Shown here one piece after another: positions 51,620 to 61,192 of a stretch of 64,000 nucleotides of DNA. The notes beneath the pieces are model-generated. The model saw only the letters and a program-made list of their open reading frames with translations. It ran no database searches and was not told the origin of the DNA. Source of the DNA: Paramoeba atlantica (Eukaryota; Discosea); contig CDRNVI010000021.1 in NCBI GenBank assembly GCA_977017575.1, positions 124,001 to 188,000 of the forward strand, given 5' to 3'. Position 1 is the stretch's first letter, and every line of letters starts with the position of its first letter. The position numbers and the translations under genes were made by a program.

Positions 51620-51929
51620 TATATATATACAGTCAGCAATGTATATACAGTCAGCAAAAAAACCGTTCGAATGTTTCGGTTTTTTCTTCTTTTGTATAGA
51701 GCTATTGATTAAATATCACCGTTGCGCTGGTAATGTGTGCTAGTAGTGTAGGCATGAGTGTCACCTAATAGTACCCGTAGATAGTTCACCTCAGTTCGTT
51801 CTACCAAAGAAATAAGAATAAATATAAAAACGTTTAGCATTCGAAAGGTTTTTTTGCTACCTATTATAGAGAAAATCTTGTCCCAAAAAATAGATGAAAC
51901 GTAATCGCCCAAGAGAGATTATGCCCGTA
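51620..51929. other. AT-rich spacer with duplicated TATATACAGTCAGCA
   Basis: TATATACAGTCAGCAA occurs twice (51625-51655), followed by AAAAAACCG...CGGTTTTTT (51658-51687), a small hairpin. CAGTCAGCA may be the left end of the Tc1 element at 51930-52971, but the right counterpart is not found. Confidence 0.35.
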
Positions 51930-52971
51930 AAATTAGTATTTAGTATTCCCCCCACGAGCCTTCAGCACTGCCTTCATACGGGCAGGCATACTGTCCACCT
52001 GGGCACGACATACTGAGGGTGGTATGTTCGCCCATTCCATTTTTACCCTCTCCCACAACTCTCGGACCCCGCTTGGTGGATCATCGTGCGCTGCAAGGCG
52101 CCGCTTGAGTTCCCCCCAAAACGTTTTCGATTGGATTTAAGTCAGGGGACTGCGGGGGCCACCGCATGACTTCAAACCCGGTACCCCGGAGGTGCCGTTG
52201 CGCACAATGGCTTGTGTGCTTGGGGTCATTATCTTGTTGGAAGATGACCATTGGGGGGTCTAGACCCATAGTTTCGATGGAGGGGGCAAGATTCTCTTCA
52301 AGAATCTCGACGTACTGTGTGGCGTTCAGGTTCCCTGAACTAGACGCACATGTTCAGGTTCCCTGAACTAGACGCACATGCCCCACACCGCTTCGGGACA
52401 TGCACGCCCAAATCATGATGTGCCCCCCTCCGTACTTTACCGTGGGAATTACCCCTTTTTCACCCAGTTCCTCCCCCGGGGTCCCCCATGTCCAAAGACT
52501 TCCCCCCGTTTCAAAGCGCGAGATCTTCGTCTCGTCCGACCATACAACTGGAGCCCAGTCGTGCACTGTCCAGTGCTCATGTGCCGTGGCAAAGTCCATC
52601 CGAAGCTTGCGATGGCGCTTGGACAGGTAGGGCTTGCGGACACGCTTTCTACCTTTGTGTCCGAAGCGGTGCATCGAAACTCGGATAGACTGAGGAACAA
52701 CATCAGCAACGCCCTCGCGGCGCAGCTGAGATGATACCTCTCGCGCAGAATTTCCGGAGAACACAAGTCGTCGCACACGGCGTGTGCACGGCTCGGAAAG
52801 CTTTCGAGGGCGTCCACCCTGCATCCTGAGAGTATCAGGCCTTTCTTTTTTTAATATCATAGAAATTGTTGAGATACTTAAATTTACTGTATCAGAGATG
52901 GACCTCATAGACACACCGCTGTCGTAGAGCTCTGCAATTTGTTTCTTTACGTAACGTGGTGTGGGCCTCAT
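51930..52971 (-). pseudogene. Tc1-like DD34E transposase, broken
   Basis: Start MRPTPRYVKKQIAELYDSGV, with SMRSISDTVNLSISTISMIL (HTH) and a GRPRKLSEP GRPR-like motif. Catalytic motifs: VVWSDETKISRFE (D), MVIFQQDNDPKHTSH (D) and SPDLNPIENV (E), 34 residues between D2 and E as in canonical Tc1. A 28-bp tandem duplication (52324-52351 and 52352-52379) shifts the frame, and a second frameshift lies near 52110; the C-terminus then reads WERVKMEWANIPPSVCRAQV and ends KAVLKARGG near 51945. The N-terminal 280 bp is copied head-to-head at 53069-53349. Confidence 0.85.
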
Positions 52972-53349
52972 AGAAAATAAGAATTTTAGGTAAGAAGAAT
53001 TTTAGGTTATAGAGTTTATCTTACACTATTACATTGTTTATCTTACACAGTTACATTTTGCACTCTATATGAGGCCCACACCACGTTACGTAAAGAAACA
53101 AATTGCAGAGCTCTACGACAGCGGTGTGTCTATGAGGTCCATCTCTGATACAGTAAATTTAAGTATCTCAACAATTTCTATGATATTAAAAAAGAAAGGC
53201 CTGATACTCTCAGGATGCAGGGTGGACGCCCTCGAAAGCTTTCCGAGCCGTGCACACGCCGTGTGCGACGACTTGTGTTCTCCGGAAATTCTGCGCGAGA
53301 GGTATCATCTCAGCTGCGCCGCGAGGGCGTTGCTGATGTTGTTCCTCAG
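52690..53349. repeat. Head-to-head inverted duplication of the Tc1 5' coding end
   Basis: Arms 52690-52971 and 53069-53349 (about 281 bp each) are nearly identical inverted copies, differing by about 1 bp in a T/A run. The spacer is 97 bp. The right arm keeps the start codon and HTH but no catalytic region. Confidence 0.85.
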
Positions 53350-53643
53350 AATCCCCGGGGGTTCATGTGATCTATCAGATAAGCTTTTACTGTTTTGCTT
53401 AGAGCGGGATCGCTTTTGCGGCATAATAGTTAATAGCTGAAAAACAAAAAAATACGGAAAAAACTGCAAAAATTGAAAAAGCTGCAACTTTTAGGGGGTA
53501 AAAAACCTTTAAAAAATATCTTTTTCAAATTTGTTTTCTTTTAACTTGATAATAGCGCCAAAACATATCGAGTGCGCTATTATTTTCCAAATTGCGCAAA
53601 AAATGCCAATTTTAGACCCCCCAGCATCTTTTCGCACCCCTGT
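53350..53643 (-). mobile_element. DD32E mariner-like fragment: N-terminus plus right TIR
   Basis: The minus reading has MPQKRSRSKQNSKSLSDRSH (compare MPQKRIRSRTSRGVLSDRS at 16.5 kb). The terminal part AATAGCG...TTTTAGACCCCCC...CACCCCTGTA matches the TIR of copy 1. It is joined directly to the Tc1 palindrome at 53349. Confidence 0.7.
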
Positions 53644-53880
53644 ACGATGCGTCAACGGACTGATTCAGAGTGTTGTGTGTTCTGCCACATACAGACATTA
53701 TATTACACATCCAGACTTCTTCTTTTGCGCATTATTGTATTATGCCCCCCTGAACATCCCATCACGCGATTACCCATGCGCAGCACTGGAACATAAACGC
53801 CATTTACAGCGCTTAGGCGCTCAAAACCACATAATAGAAAGAAGAGCGCCGCGAAGCGGCGCGTTTTTTTTTTTTTGAGT
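53644..53880. repeat. MITE-like remnant ending in a GCGAAGC hairpin and T run
   Basis: No gene is seen. GCGCCGC-GAA-GCGGCGC (53846-53862) forms a 7-bp stem followed by 13 T. The same hairpin type is in the elements at 19.25 and 19.46 kb. Confidence 0.5.
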
Positions 53881-53924
53881 GGAAAATTTTCACCTCAACC
53901 TGAAACATACCAGGGTTCGCGGAA

Positions 53925-55510
53925 ACTTTAAAACTTTAAATAAAGTACTTTATAGTAACTTTATTTTTTAAAAAAAACTTTAGTTTACTTTATTTTTCCC
54001 TTTCACTTTTTAAGGAGGCTGACGGCTCTTTAGCACATTTACTTTTGAACGTACACATCCAATGTACATAATCTTGTATTTATTGTCTCCTTCATCTTTC
54101 CTTTCCCTTTCCTATGGATAACTCATCCGAGGAAAGTTCTGCAAGGAATTTTTCATTGAAATGAAGAGCGCTGAAGCCGACAAGCAAGTAGCAGAGTGTA
54201 AGTTGTGTCTTGAAGGTGGACGTAAACGCTTTTTGATCGCCAGAGGTCTGTGAGACCGACTACATGGCTCCAGAAAAACACCTGCTCATCTAATAGCTTG
54301 GTAAGCGCTTTTAGAGTGCTTGGACAAGTCTTCTCCTAGGATTTCGCACTCTTCTTCTACACATTGAGTAATTTTATCTTCGTGTGTTCTTGCAAAAATG
54401 GTCAAATGCCTTACGATTTCTGGCTATATTAACGATGGATTTCATGTCAAACATATCTGTATCTGAATCTTCTCCTTGATTTCTCTTTGTGTTAGAAATG
54501 CGCTTTGGTAGCTGTTCTGACGCTCTTTTTATCGCACTCGAGAGTCTATCCCACATTACATGAACCATTACACTGTCTCTCTGTCTTTTGCTGCTCCCTT
54601 GCATTGAGCTCGCAATGTTGTTAATAAACGTGTCCCTTATATTTTCATTGCGAAGAGATCCCCAGAAAGGTTTATTCGAATTAGATTCACAAGAGCAATT
54701 TCAATGCTTCCTGGATGAGTGTATTTTTACGGCCTGGCACGCATTTCGACGATGACCCGCGACATGTCTCCGCATTTCTGACGAAAACGAAGCACGCAGC
54801 ACGAGCAGAAAAAGAGTTTAATAGCTCAAACGCTGCGGTCTCTCTCTCGTCGGAAATCAAGCATCGATGCGCTGAGAATTTATACTTCTGAGACCTGATC
54901 AGAAAGGGGATTTCGGCGATCAAAGGACACAAATATGAAATTTCACGATGCTTCAACACTAGTGCGAAACTTGCCCGAGACGCTGAACCATACATCGCAT
55001 TTGACTGTCTGTCACATTCGCGTCCTCCATTGAGGCTTCCCCCCAACTTCCCCACTCTTCTGGCCAGCTTCTTCGACGGGACGAGCCGCGCGATCGCGCC
55101 AGGGGGCATGAAATATGTCAGAATAACAAAAGGTTGACGAGGGCTTTCTCCCCGACCCCTTTTAGATAACAAGATAGATAGATTTTTCCAGCAAGGTAAA
55201 GCCGACGATGAAGAATCGGATCCCCACTTTTTAACAACAAACGCGTCTCCTGTAGAGCCATTACTGATACACCGTAACTCCTCATGGAGTTTTGTAGACT
55301 CCTACAGTCCAGAGTGTTGCCCCGACAGATTTTTGGACACGCCACCCGTCAGTAAAGTCCACTGTTCCACTAGGCAGCCGTATTCTGTCGCTTTTTTTGA
55401 AAAATGAAAAATAAAGTTTTTTAAAGTTTTATAGTAAAATAAAGTCAATAAAGTACTATATAGTAACTTTATTCGCAAAAAAAACTTTATTTTACTTTAT
55501 TAAAGAAACA
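53925..55510. other. Region flanked by AT-rich repeats (AAAGTACTNTATAGTAACTTTATT), with uncertain ORFs
   Basis: AAAGTACTTTATAGTAACTT at 53944 and AAAGTACTATATAGTAACTT near 55450 are direct repeats of about 55 bp, and AAATAAAG...TTTATAGTAAAATAAAG at 55407-55445 is a further variant. Between them are minus ORFs 54374-54604 and 54687-55172 with no recognised family, and a plus stretch at 54160-54250 (ADKQVAECKLCLEGGRKRF) that vaguely resembles a BED-type finger. Possibly a decayed DNA transposon. Confidence 0.3.
55118..55345 (-). pseudogene. APE-type LINE endonuclease N-terminal fragment
   Basis: The minus frame reads GNTLDCRSLQNSMRSYGVSV, then MALQETRL. The pattern (N-x-R/C-S-L...Y-x-V-x-V-x-A-L-Q-E-T-R) is the start of the AP endonuclease domain of jockey/RTE/CR1-like LINEs, with QET as the catalytic Glu motif. 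It extends about 45 residues and then breaks down. Confidence 0.55.
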
Positions 55511-56240
55511 TACTACCCGCCCCCCACTTATAGTGCCGTTTGGTCGAAAACCGCGGCACTATAAGTGTCGGGGAGCTCAGTACCTTAATTTCTGGTACCT
55601 TAATTTTAATTACCATTATTAGTGTTTTGACGGTAATATAATAGAAGAAAAAAATATAAAAGGGGGGCCCGGTGGTCCAAAGCTGAAAAACAATTTGAAA
55701 AAAATGGGCGGTCTAGGGGGGTCCATGGGGGGGACATACGTCGCGAATATTTTTTACGAATTTTTTGCTTTTCAAAATCGAGCGCAGGGAAGTGATAGAG
55801 TATGCCGTGGCAATTAAATTTATATTCCACCCCTCCACCTGGGGGTGACCCCCCCTGATACGCGCAGGATGGGTCCAACCAAGTTCGAAATTTCCGAAAT
55901 TTTTTGGGTGACCCAAAAAAAATTTGACCCAAATTAACATTGTCTAACAAGTACTTTTTACTTTTTTTAAAAAAGTAAAATATAATTTTTCCAAAATCGA
56001 CTACTCAAACGTATTTTAAGAGTTTTGGACCTCAGCTACCATTCTGCAACGTTTTTTTCGGAAAATTCGCCTCCTACCCCTACTGGTAAGGCATTAAAAA
56101 CGTCCCAAATTTTGGAGTAAAATTTCGCTATTTTCACCTAAAAATTGGTCTTTTCACCCAAAAAAGGAGTTTGTTCATGATATTTCTCTTTTACTCGCTT
56201 TATTAAACGCGGAGGTAGTTTTCAACACGAAGCGCGCAGC
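55511..56240. other. Non-coding stretch with a 13-bp hairpin (55526-55566)
   Basis: ACTTATAGTGCCG and CGGCACTATAAGT are perfect inverted repeats around a spacer of about 14 nt. The rest is C/G-run rich (GGGGGGTCCATGGGGGGG); the minus ORF at 55606-55950 is not convincing. Confidence 0.4.
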
Positions 56241-56244
56241 ATGA

Positions 56245-56826
56245 GTGCCTTCTAGGTTGAAAATAAACACCGCGTTTAACGAAGCGACAAAAAAAATGAA
56301 ACCAGTCTGGAAAGCGAGAGCCATATCTAGAAAAGCACAAACTACTCTATTCGAAGCACATGTTATGTCTATTCTTATGTACGAATGCTGTACATGGAAT
56401 CTGTCACCGACACAGTTCAGGAGGATCAACCAGACATACGTAAAGATGGTCAGGTATGTGCTAAAATTACCTAATGTAACTATTATACATAAGCCCAGCG
56501 ACCCAAAAGGAGAAAACCAGAAACTATACATTTCCTATGAAGAATCTCTCAAGGTGACACACACGCCTACAATGCAAGAAAGATCGGATACCCGAATACT
56601 ATTTTACGCGGGGCATGTGGCACGCATGGGCCCCGAAAGAATCCCAAACCGACTACTATTCGGAAGCTGCGACGGGCAAAAAAGGGGACGTAAACAACAA
56701 TCCATGCATGAAACAATCGCCCAAGCAGCTGAGAGAGCAGAATTTCAGCCTTTCTCATGGAAGCTTCAAAGTCAAAATAGAAAGATATGGAATAAAGCAA
56801 TATACGAATACCGCCAAACTAAGTAA
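56245..56826 (+). pseudogene. APE-type LINE, C-terminal RT-downstream fragment
   Basis: The plus frame reads LKINTAFNEATKKMKPVWKA, QTTLFEAHVMSILMYECCTW, RILFYAGHVARMGPERIPNR, LFGSCDGQKRGRKQQSMHET and KIWNKAIYEYRQTK. The series (L-F-x-A-x-V-x-S-I-L-x-Y-x-C-x-T-W, then G-H-x-A-R-M...R-G-R) is the region after the RT in jockey/R1/RTE-like LINEs. It lacks the RT core and is 5'-truncated. Different family from the REL LINEs in this window. Confidence 0.75.
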
Positions 56827-57342
56827 CTGGTATGCCCCCCCGTTTTATTTTATGTTGTATGTTAGGTTAGCACGAACAAGTCGGGTGTGTATCTTCTATG
56901 GTCGAGTTTTACTCTCATGTCGATACGGATGTCTTGCACATCAGCACCCGCACAGCGTACCTAGGCTGGAACTAGGGAGCCATATCTTTTCGAAGACAAA
57001 CAGCTCTGACAATTAACAATTAACAAACTGTACCCTAAATTCTCTTCAAAAGGCCTATCTAACTTGTTGTTAACGAGGTGGAAACCATCGACAAATTGTC
57101 TTATTTATGTCGAATTGCACCTTGCAAGAACCTAAAAACAAGAAACGAAGTCGTCTTTGATGCAAATATACATTTTTGAAAAAATATTTTTTTAGGGTAC
57201 ATTTTGACTGCAGTTGAGCCAAAGTTTTTGTATTCTAAAGTAAGACAGACACACAAAAGACGCTCGAATCTTTATGAATCGAATTTTGGTTAATTATGAG
57301 TAAAGCAGTGTAGTTACATCTATTTTATACTTGTTTAGAGGA
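56827..57342. other. AT-rich intergenic region upstream of the NTF2/RRM gene
   Basis: No gene is seen. ACTTGTTTAG|AGG just before 57343 resembles an intron 3' end, so a 5' exon could lie upstream. Confidence 0.4.
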
Positions 57343-58317
57343 ATGTCACAAGACTTTATTGATCACACAGCATCTCTGTTTTGCGTGAACTATTATAGAC
57401 ATCTTTCGAACGCCACGATCGCTGATAATCGTTTCTCTCTGGATGCCAAAAACAAGCTTATGTCTATGTACGAATCGAATTGTCAAATTCGTACGAAAGT
57501 ATCTGATAGCTCCAGCGGCTTGAGAGAATCAGATCGATCGCCACCCGAATCCGAAAACGAATCCTTGACCTACCGAATAAGTATTTTATCGAACTTGCTC
57601 CTTACAGAAAGTTCCATTTCTATCCAATCTCTGCAGGCGATCAACGTTTCTACCTCCTTACACAAAGATGCTCGGGAAGCACCGAACGGGGCATGTATCC
57701 TACTTCGAATTGAAGCGTTAATAGGCGAAAATAGCAGTTTGTACCAAGTGGTTCTGCTTCTCGATCGAACGACTACGAACCAAAACAAAAGTTTTCGTAT
57801 TGCTGGAGATATGCTAATGCTCTATCGTAATTATCACTCGTTTCATCTTTCTTCTACACTGGTAGAAGTCATCACTGAGAAATTACCTTTAGAAGATGAG
57901 GAAACCAATAAACTAACCTTGCCAAAGCATGAAGGATACTCCTCGAACTCACCTGTTGACTCGTATCACAGTCGAAAAAATAAGGAACAATCGTATAGGG
58001 ACACTTTGAATGCACCAGAGAAGTGTACCATAGAAAAGCGGGTGCACTATACGTCTAGAAACCATAAAAATTTTGTGCTGCTAAAAGTTCCGCATCTTTC
58101 CACTGAAGAATTTAACATTCGAAGCATTACGAAAGCATTGAAGGGGAGGGTGGAGGTTAAAAAATTGAGTATGGTATCCAATAGCCTCGCTTGCCAGGTG
58201 CAATTCTATAGCAGAAAGGACGCTGAAAAGCTTATGAAGATTGTTCGTCGTGAAGGACTCTTGATTGAGAATCACTTAGCAATGGCAAAATTTTCCGAAA
58301 CAAATATACTTGTGTAA
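57343..58317 (+). CDS. NTF2-like domain and RRM protein, G3BP-like (putative host gene)
   Basis: ATG at 57343 (MSQDFIDHTASLFCVNYYRH), 325 codons. Residues 1-170 look like a divergent NTF2 domain: FCVNYYRHLSN near the start, then INVSTSLHKDAREAPNGACI, YQVVLLLDRTTTNQNKSFRI and AGDMLMLYRNYHS, as in G3BP (fold ending in '...FVLNDIFRY'). A polar linker (about 180-235) is followed by an RRM: NFVLLKVPHLSTEEFNIRSI (RNP2-like), VKKLSMVSNSLACQVQFYSR (RNP1-like) and a final ENHLAMAKFSE strand. G3BP proteins bind RNA and nucleate stress granules in the cytoplasm. The assignment is from domain order and weak motifs. A frame open upstream to a TTG suggests either a 5' exon or chance. Codon use is unlike the neighbouring transposons, which supports host origin. 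Confidence 0.5.
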   Translation: MSQDFIDHTASLFCVNYYRHLSNATIADNRFSLDAKNKLMSMYESNCQIRTKVSDSSSGLRESDRSPPESENESLTYRISILSNLLLTESSISIQSLQAINVSTSLHKDAREAPNGACILLRIEALIGENSSLYQVVLLLDRTTTNQNKSFRIAGDMLMLYRNYHSFHLSSTLVEVITEKLPLEDEETNKLTLPKHEGYSSNSPVDSYHSRKNKEQSYRDTLNAPEKCTIEKRVHYTSRNHKNFVLLKVPHLSTEEFNIRSITKALKGRVEVKKLSMVSNSLACQVQFYSRKDAEKLMKIVRREGLLIENHLAMAKFSETNILV

Positions 58318-58786
58318 ATATATGATGTAGATTACCATGGCTAATAACAACACTATTAGAATAACAGTGTAATTAATAACTTAGTTACAGTGACGGGTAA
58401 CAATTCTCCGTCATGTACGCATAATGAACTTGATAAAAAAATCACCTATAGTGGACGAAGCATTGAGTGACAAAATACAGAATATTTTTTATTGCAGTGG
58501 ACCTTAAAGTTGGTCGTTCTGCGATGAGCTTGTGTTAAATTGTTGTCGCTCTCATCGTTCAAAAGAATGTGCTACCTTCTTGAACTGCATTCAATGTAGA
58601 TGCTCGTCGAAAGTGTTCTGTACCGTAAGGGCATAATGTGGTTTAGATGAGTACTGATCGAAACTGCCATATTGCCGTTTCTTCAATTAAAAGTTATAAG
58701 AGATCAATGTTTTTTTAGTTCGAAAGTTTTTTCTACCCAGTATGTCTTGTATAGCCCCTTAAATTCTTCTACAAACAACTGGGTTA
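58318..58786. other. Intergenic region, no gene seen
   Basis: AT-rich; contains short tracts only. It lies between the NTF2/RRM gene and the left end of the Merlin element. Confidence 0.5.
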
Positions 58787-58890
58787 ATGACGGGTTATAT
58801 TGCACCCAAAAAATAATTCCTTGCTTTTATCACCTCTTTTCCTTTTTTCGGCTTGTGAAACTTTGTTATTTTGATTTCAGTTAAAAATCT

Positions 58891-59382
58891 ATGTCCGAGT
58901 GCGCTTGCAAAAAACACACTGTGCAGAGTAAAAGAACAGTAGTGTACACCGATGGATGGCGTGCTCATAGAGGCCTGGGCGATACAGTGCGACATCGAAC
59001 TGTGAACCATTCCAGAAGCGGAAAATACCGGTTTGTCACAGAGGAGGGGGTGCACACGAATCATGCAGAATCAGCTCACTCGTCGGTGAAGCTCTCAGTC
59101 CGAAGGCAAGGAAGGTTGTCTATGAAGCCGAGAGAAGCAGAGAAATGCATTGCCCTATATACACTTTGGTTCAAAAGAACCACGTGGCAGGAACGTCTGC
59201 AATCATTACTTCTCTGTCTAAAATTTGGGCAATGCCTGCCGAATATAGAAGAAGAGGACAATGAAAGTGAAACAGAAGAAGAGGAACAATGTGAGCAATT
59301 TATGGAAGAGGAGGAAGAAGCAGCAACGGAGGCAGAAGACACAGAAACATGGAACATGATCCAGAGTTTCATGAATCTGTGA
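58891..59382 (+). pseudogene. Merlin (IS1595/ISXO2-like) transposase, C-terminal half
   Basis: 163 codons, start MSECACKKHTVQSKRTVVYT. Contains VVYTDGWRAHRGLGDTVRHR (second catalytic D), VNHSRSGKYRFVTEEGVHTN and HTNHAESAHSSVKLSVRRQG (E box), and ends in a long acidic tail (ESETEEEEQCEQFMEEEEEA). The same motifs and acidic tail occur in the array units, but sequence identity is low, so it is a separate family. TTGATTTCAG directly upstream looks like an intron acceptor; an in-frame stop precedes the ATG. The exon or region with the first D is missing inside the TIRs, so the element is non-autonomous. Confidence 0.8.
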
Positions 59383-59640
59383 AGGAATGTGTGAAGTGAG
59401 GGGGGTTTTAAGGAGCGTTGTTAAGTTAAGGAGTGTTGTTAAGTTAAGGGGTGTGAATTAGGATGTATGGTGAAGACGTGGTCAACTTTTATGATTTTCA
59501 TAATTATTTGTGACAGAAGTCAAGTCCTAAGGAGGTTTGTACTCGAAAATATGGTATAAAACAAAGTTTTGTGTTAAAAGATGAATTTATGTCTGAAAAA
59601 TGCATGATCAGGTTTTTTTAAATATATTTTTTAGGAATAG
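59383..59640. other. Non-coding region with GGAG(T/C)GTTGTTAAGTTAAGG repeats
   Basis: GTTAAGTTAAGGAGTGTT and variants are repeated two to three times at 59415-59450. ATATATTTTTTAG before 59635 resembles an intron acceptor. Confidence 0.4.
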
Positions 59641-60903
59641 GTGCAATATAACCCGTCTGTAGCACAACTGTATACATCTTTAGACAACCTTTCCTTTCAT
59701 AAAATGCGCAAGACAGCTTACATTGGCTCATTACATTTGTACACCTCTTATTATAGTGGGTTACAGTGGCCGAACCAAATGTACCATCCCCGCACTGTGA
59801 TACGAAGCGAGAACATCAAAAATTGGCAAGACTTGAAGGAACCAAGCTACGAATCCAAGCAAGATATTAAAGGCCAGTTCTCACAATATTGTAAAGAAAA
59901 AAACAAATCTGCGCCAATTGCTCATAAGAATGTTCGAGTGAATGCCAATATTGAACTTCAAGCTGATTATCTCCTCGAATGTGGAGGCAAAGTAAACGCG
60001 CAAATGGCATCACAACTATTAGGGATTTTATGGCACACCATCCGCTGTGAATCTCCTGAACAGGATGTTGTAAGGATATTGGTCAAACTGTCGAAGGCAC
60101 TACAAGCCGCAGGATTTGTGCGTGGTGCTTTCCGTGCTAGCTGTGCAGCACTACATAAATTGCTTCATCCGGAAGCCGAATTCGGGTTGGAGGATTTTTT
60201 GGATGCTTTTTTACAGCAAATCAGGGTTATCAATCAGGTTACAAGAAGTGAGCTAAACAGTTTCCTAAATATACTTCCATCTTGCCTTGTCAACGAAGGA
60301 TACGGCTCCAGTTTAATTGAAAATTTGTGTCATATTTCCGTTCGCGTTTTCCTGCAACATCACGATTTATCGAATTCGGAAAGATATTCACGACTTATTC
60401 CGAGAACCGTAAAATATAATCAACAGCTTTTCGAAACTCGTTGGATTCACTATTCGCCATACGACTCGGACAGATGTTTTGCTCTTATGGATACTTTGCT
60501 ACAATGTGCTGAAGAGTATTATTCGTCAACAGGAAATAATAAAGGGATATTGTGGGCCCTACGAACAAGGTCTGATATTCATGATAATAAAGAGTTTAAC
60601 CGGCGTATTTACTCAGGAAAAATTACTACACAACGAGGCCGTGGATTGAGCAGAGCCAATAAGCTTACCACTAATCCTACAGCATATGAACTACTTTGCT
60701 TTAATCCTTCCGTACACCAACCATACTTTGATTATCGATATCTCCTTTCAGCTCCCGTAGGTCGTGAGAATGAGGTTTGGCCAGGGGTGAATCGAACGAT
60801 AGAGAATGGCGATCCACTCCGACGACAGTGCAAATTTTATCGTCAAGATATTGCTCGAAAACACGGCCACTCTGTTGCGTCACAGCATAGCGAATACAAC
60901 TAG
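59641..60903 (+). CDS. Uncharacterised protein, 400-420 aa (putative host gene)
   Basis: The frame is open from 59641 (GTG) to TAG at 60901-60903; the first ATG is at 59704 (MRKTAYIGSLHLYTSYYSGL, 400 codons). It contains QWPNQMYHPRTVIRSENIKN, LLECGGKVNAQMASQLLGIL, LVKLSKALQAAGFVRGAFRA and HLDFS-like tracts, is moderately helical and has a basic C-terminus (KITTQRGRGLSRANK). No transposon motif and no family that I recognise. The codons before the first ATG lie in the right TIR of the Merlin element, so either translation starts at 59704 or the frame begins after a splice acceptor at about 59634. Confidence 0.5.
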   Translation: MQYNPSVAQLYTSLDNLSFHKMRKTAYIGSLHLYTSYYSGLQWPNQMYHPRTVIRSENIKNWQDLKEPSYESKQDIKGQFSQYCKEKNKSAPIAHKNVRVNANIELQADYLLECGGKVNAQMASQLLGILWHTIRCESPEQDVVRILVKLSKALQAAGFVRGAFRASCAALHKLLHPEAEFGLEDFLDAFLQQIRVINQVTRSELNSFLNILPSCLVNEGYGSSLIENLCHISVRVFLQHHDLSNSERYSRLIPRTVKYNQQLFETRWIHYSPYDSDRCFALMDTLLQCAEEYYSSTGNNKGILWALRTRSDIHDNKEFNRRIYSGKITTQRGRGLSRANKLTTNPTAYELLCFNPSVHQPYFDYRYLLSAPVGRENEVWPGVNRTIENGDPLRRQCKFYRQDIARKHGHSVASQHSEYN

Positions 60904-61192
60904 GTTTTAGAGGATGCTAGCTATTTTTCGTGCATTTTCTTCAGCGCACGTTTGTGTTGTCTGTTTAGCGCTTTCGAATTATTCTTTTCGAATTATGCTT
61001 TTGTATACTTGTACATGTATACTTGTACTTTTGTATACCTGTACTAATTCCATACAAAAATTATAGATACTACATTACCACCTACATCATACCTACACTG
61101 TATGTACTGTATGTACACTACATGCTTTTACCTGTATATACACCTTCGCATTCTTCATTTTTTTAACGTATAAACAGGCAATTAAATACTAT
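60904..61192. other. AT-rich intergenic region with TTGTATACTTGTAC repeats
   Basis: Three TGTATACTTGTAC-like units at 61000-61045. No gene is seen. Confidence 0.5.

Larger units (their letters stand above)
58788..59656 (+). mobile_element. Merlin element, about 870 bp, truncated transposase
   Basis: The left end CGGGTTATATTGCACC (58788-58803) and right end GGTGCAATATAACCCG (59640-59655) are perfect inverted repeats. No target duplication is clear. It encloses the transposase C-terminal half at 58891-59382. The right end forms the first codons of the open frame of the next gene. Confidence 0.65.

Noticed and set aside
54160-54250. hAT transposon BED zinc finger
   Set aside because: Only ECKLC-like spacing is visible, without the second half of the finger or a hAT catalytic region.
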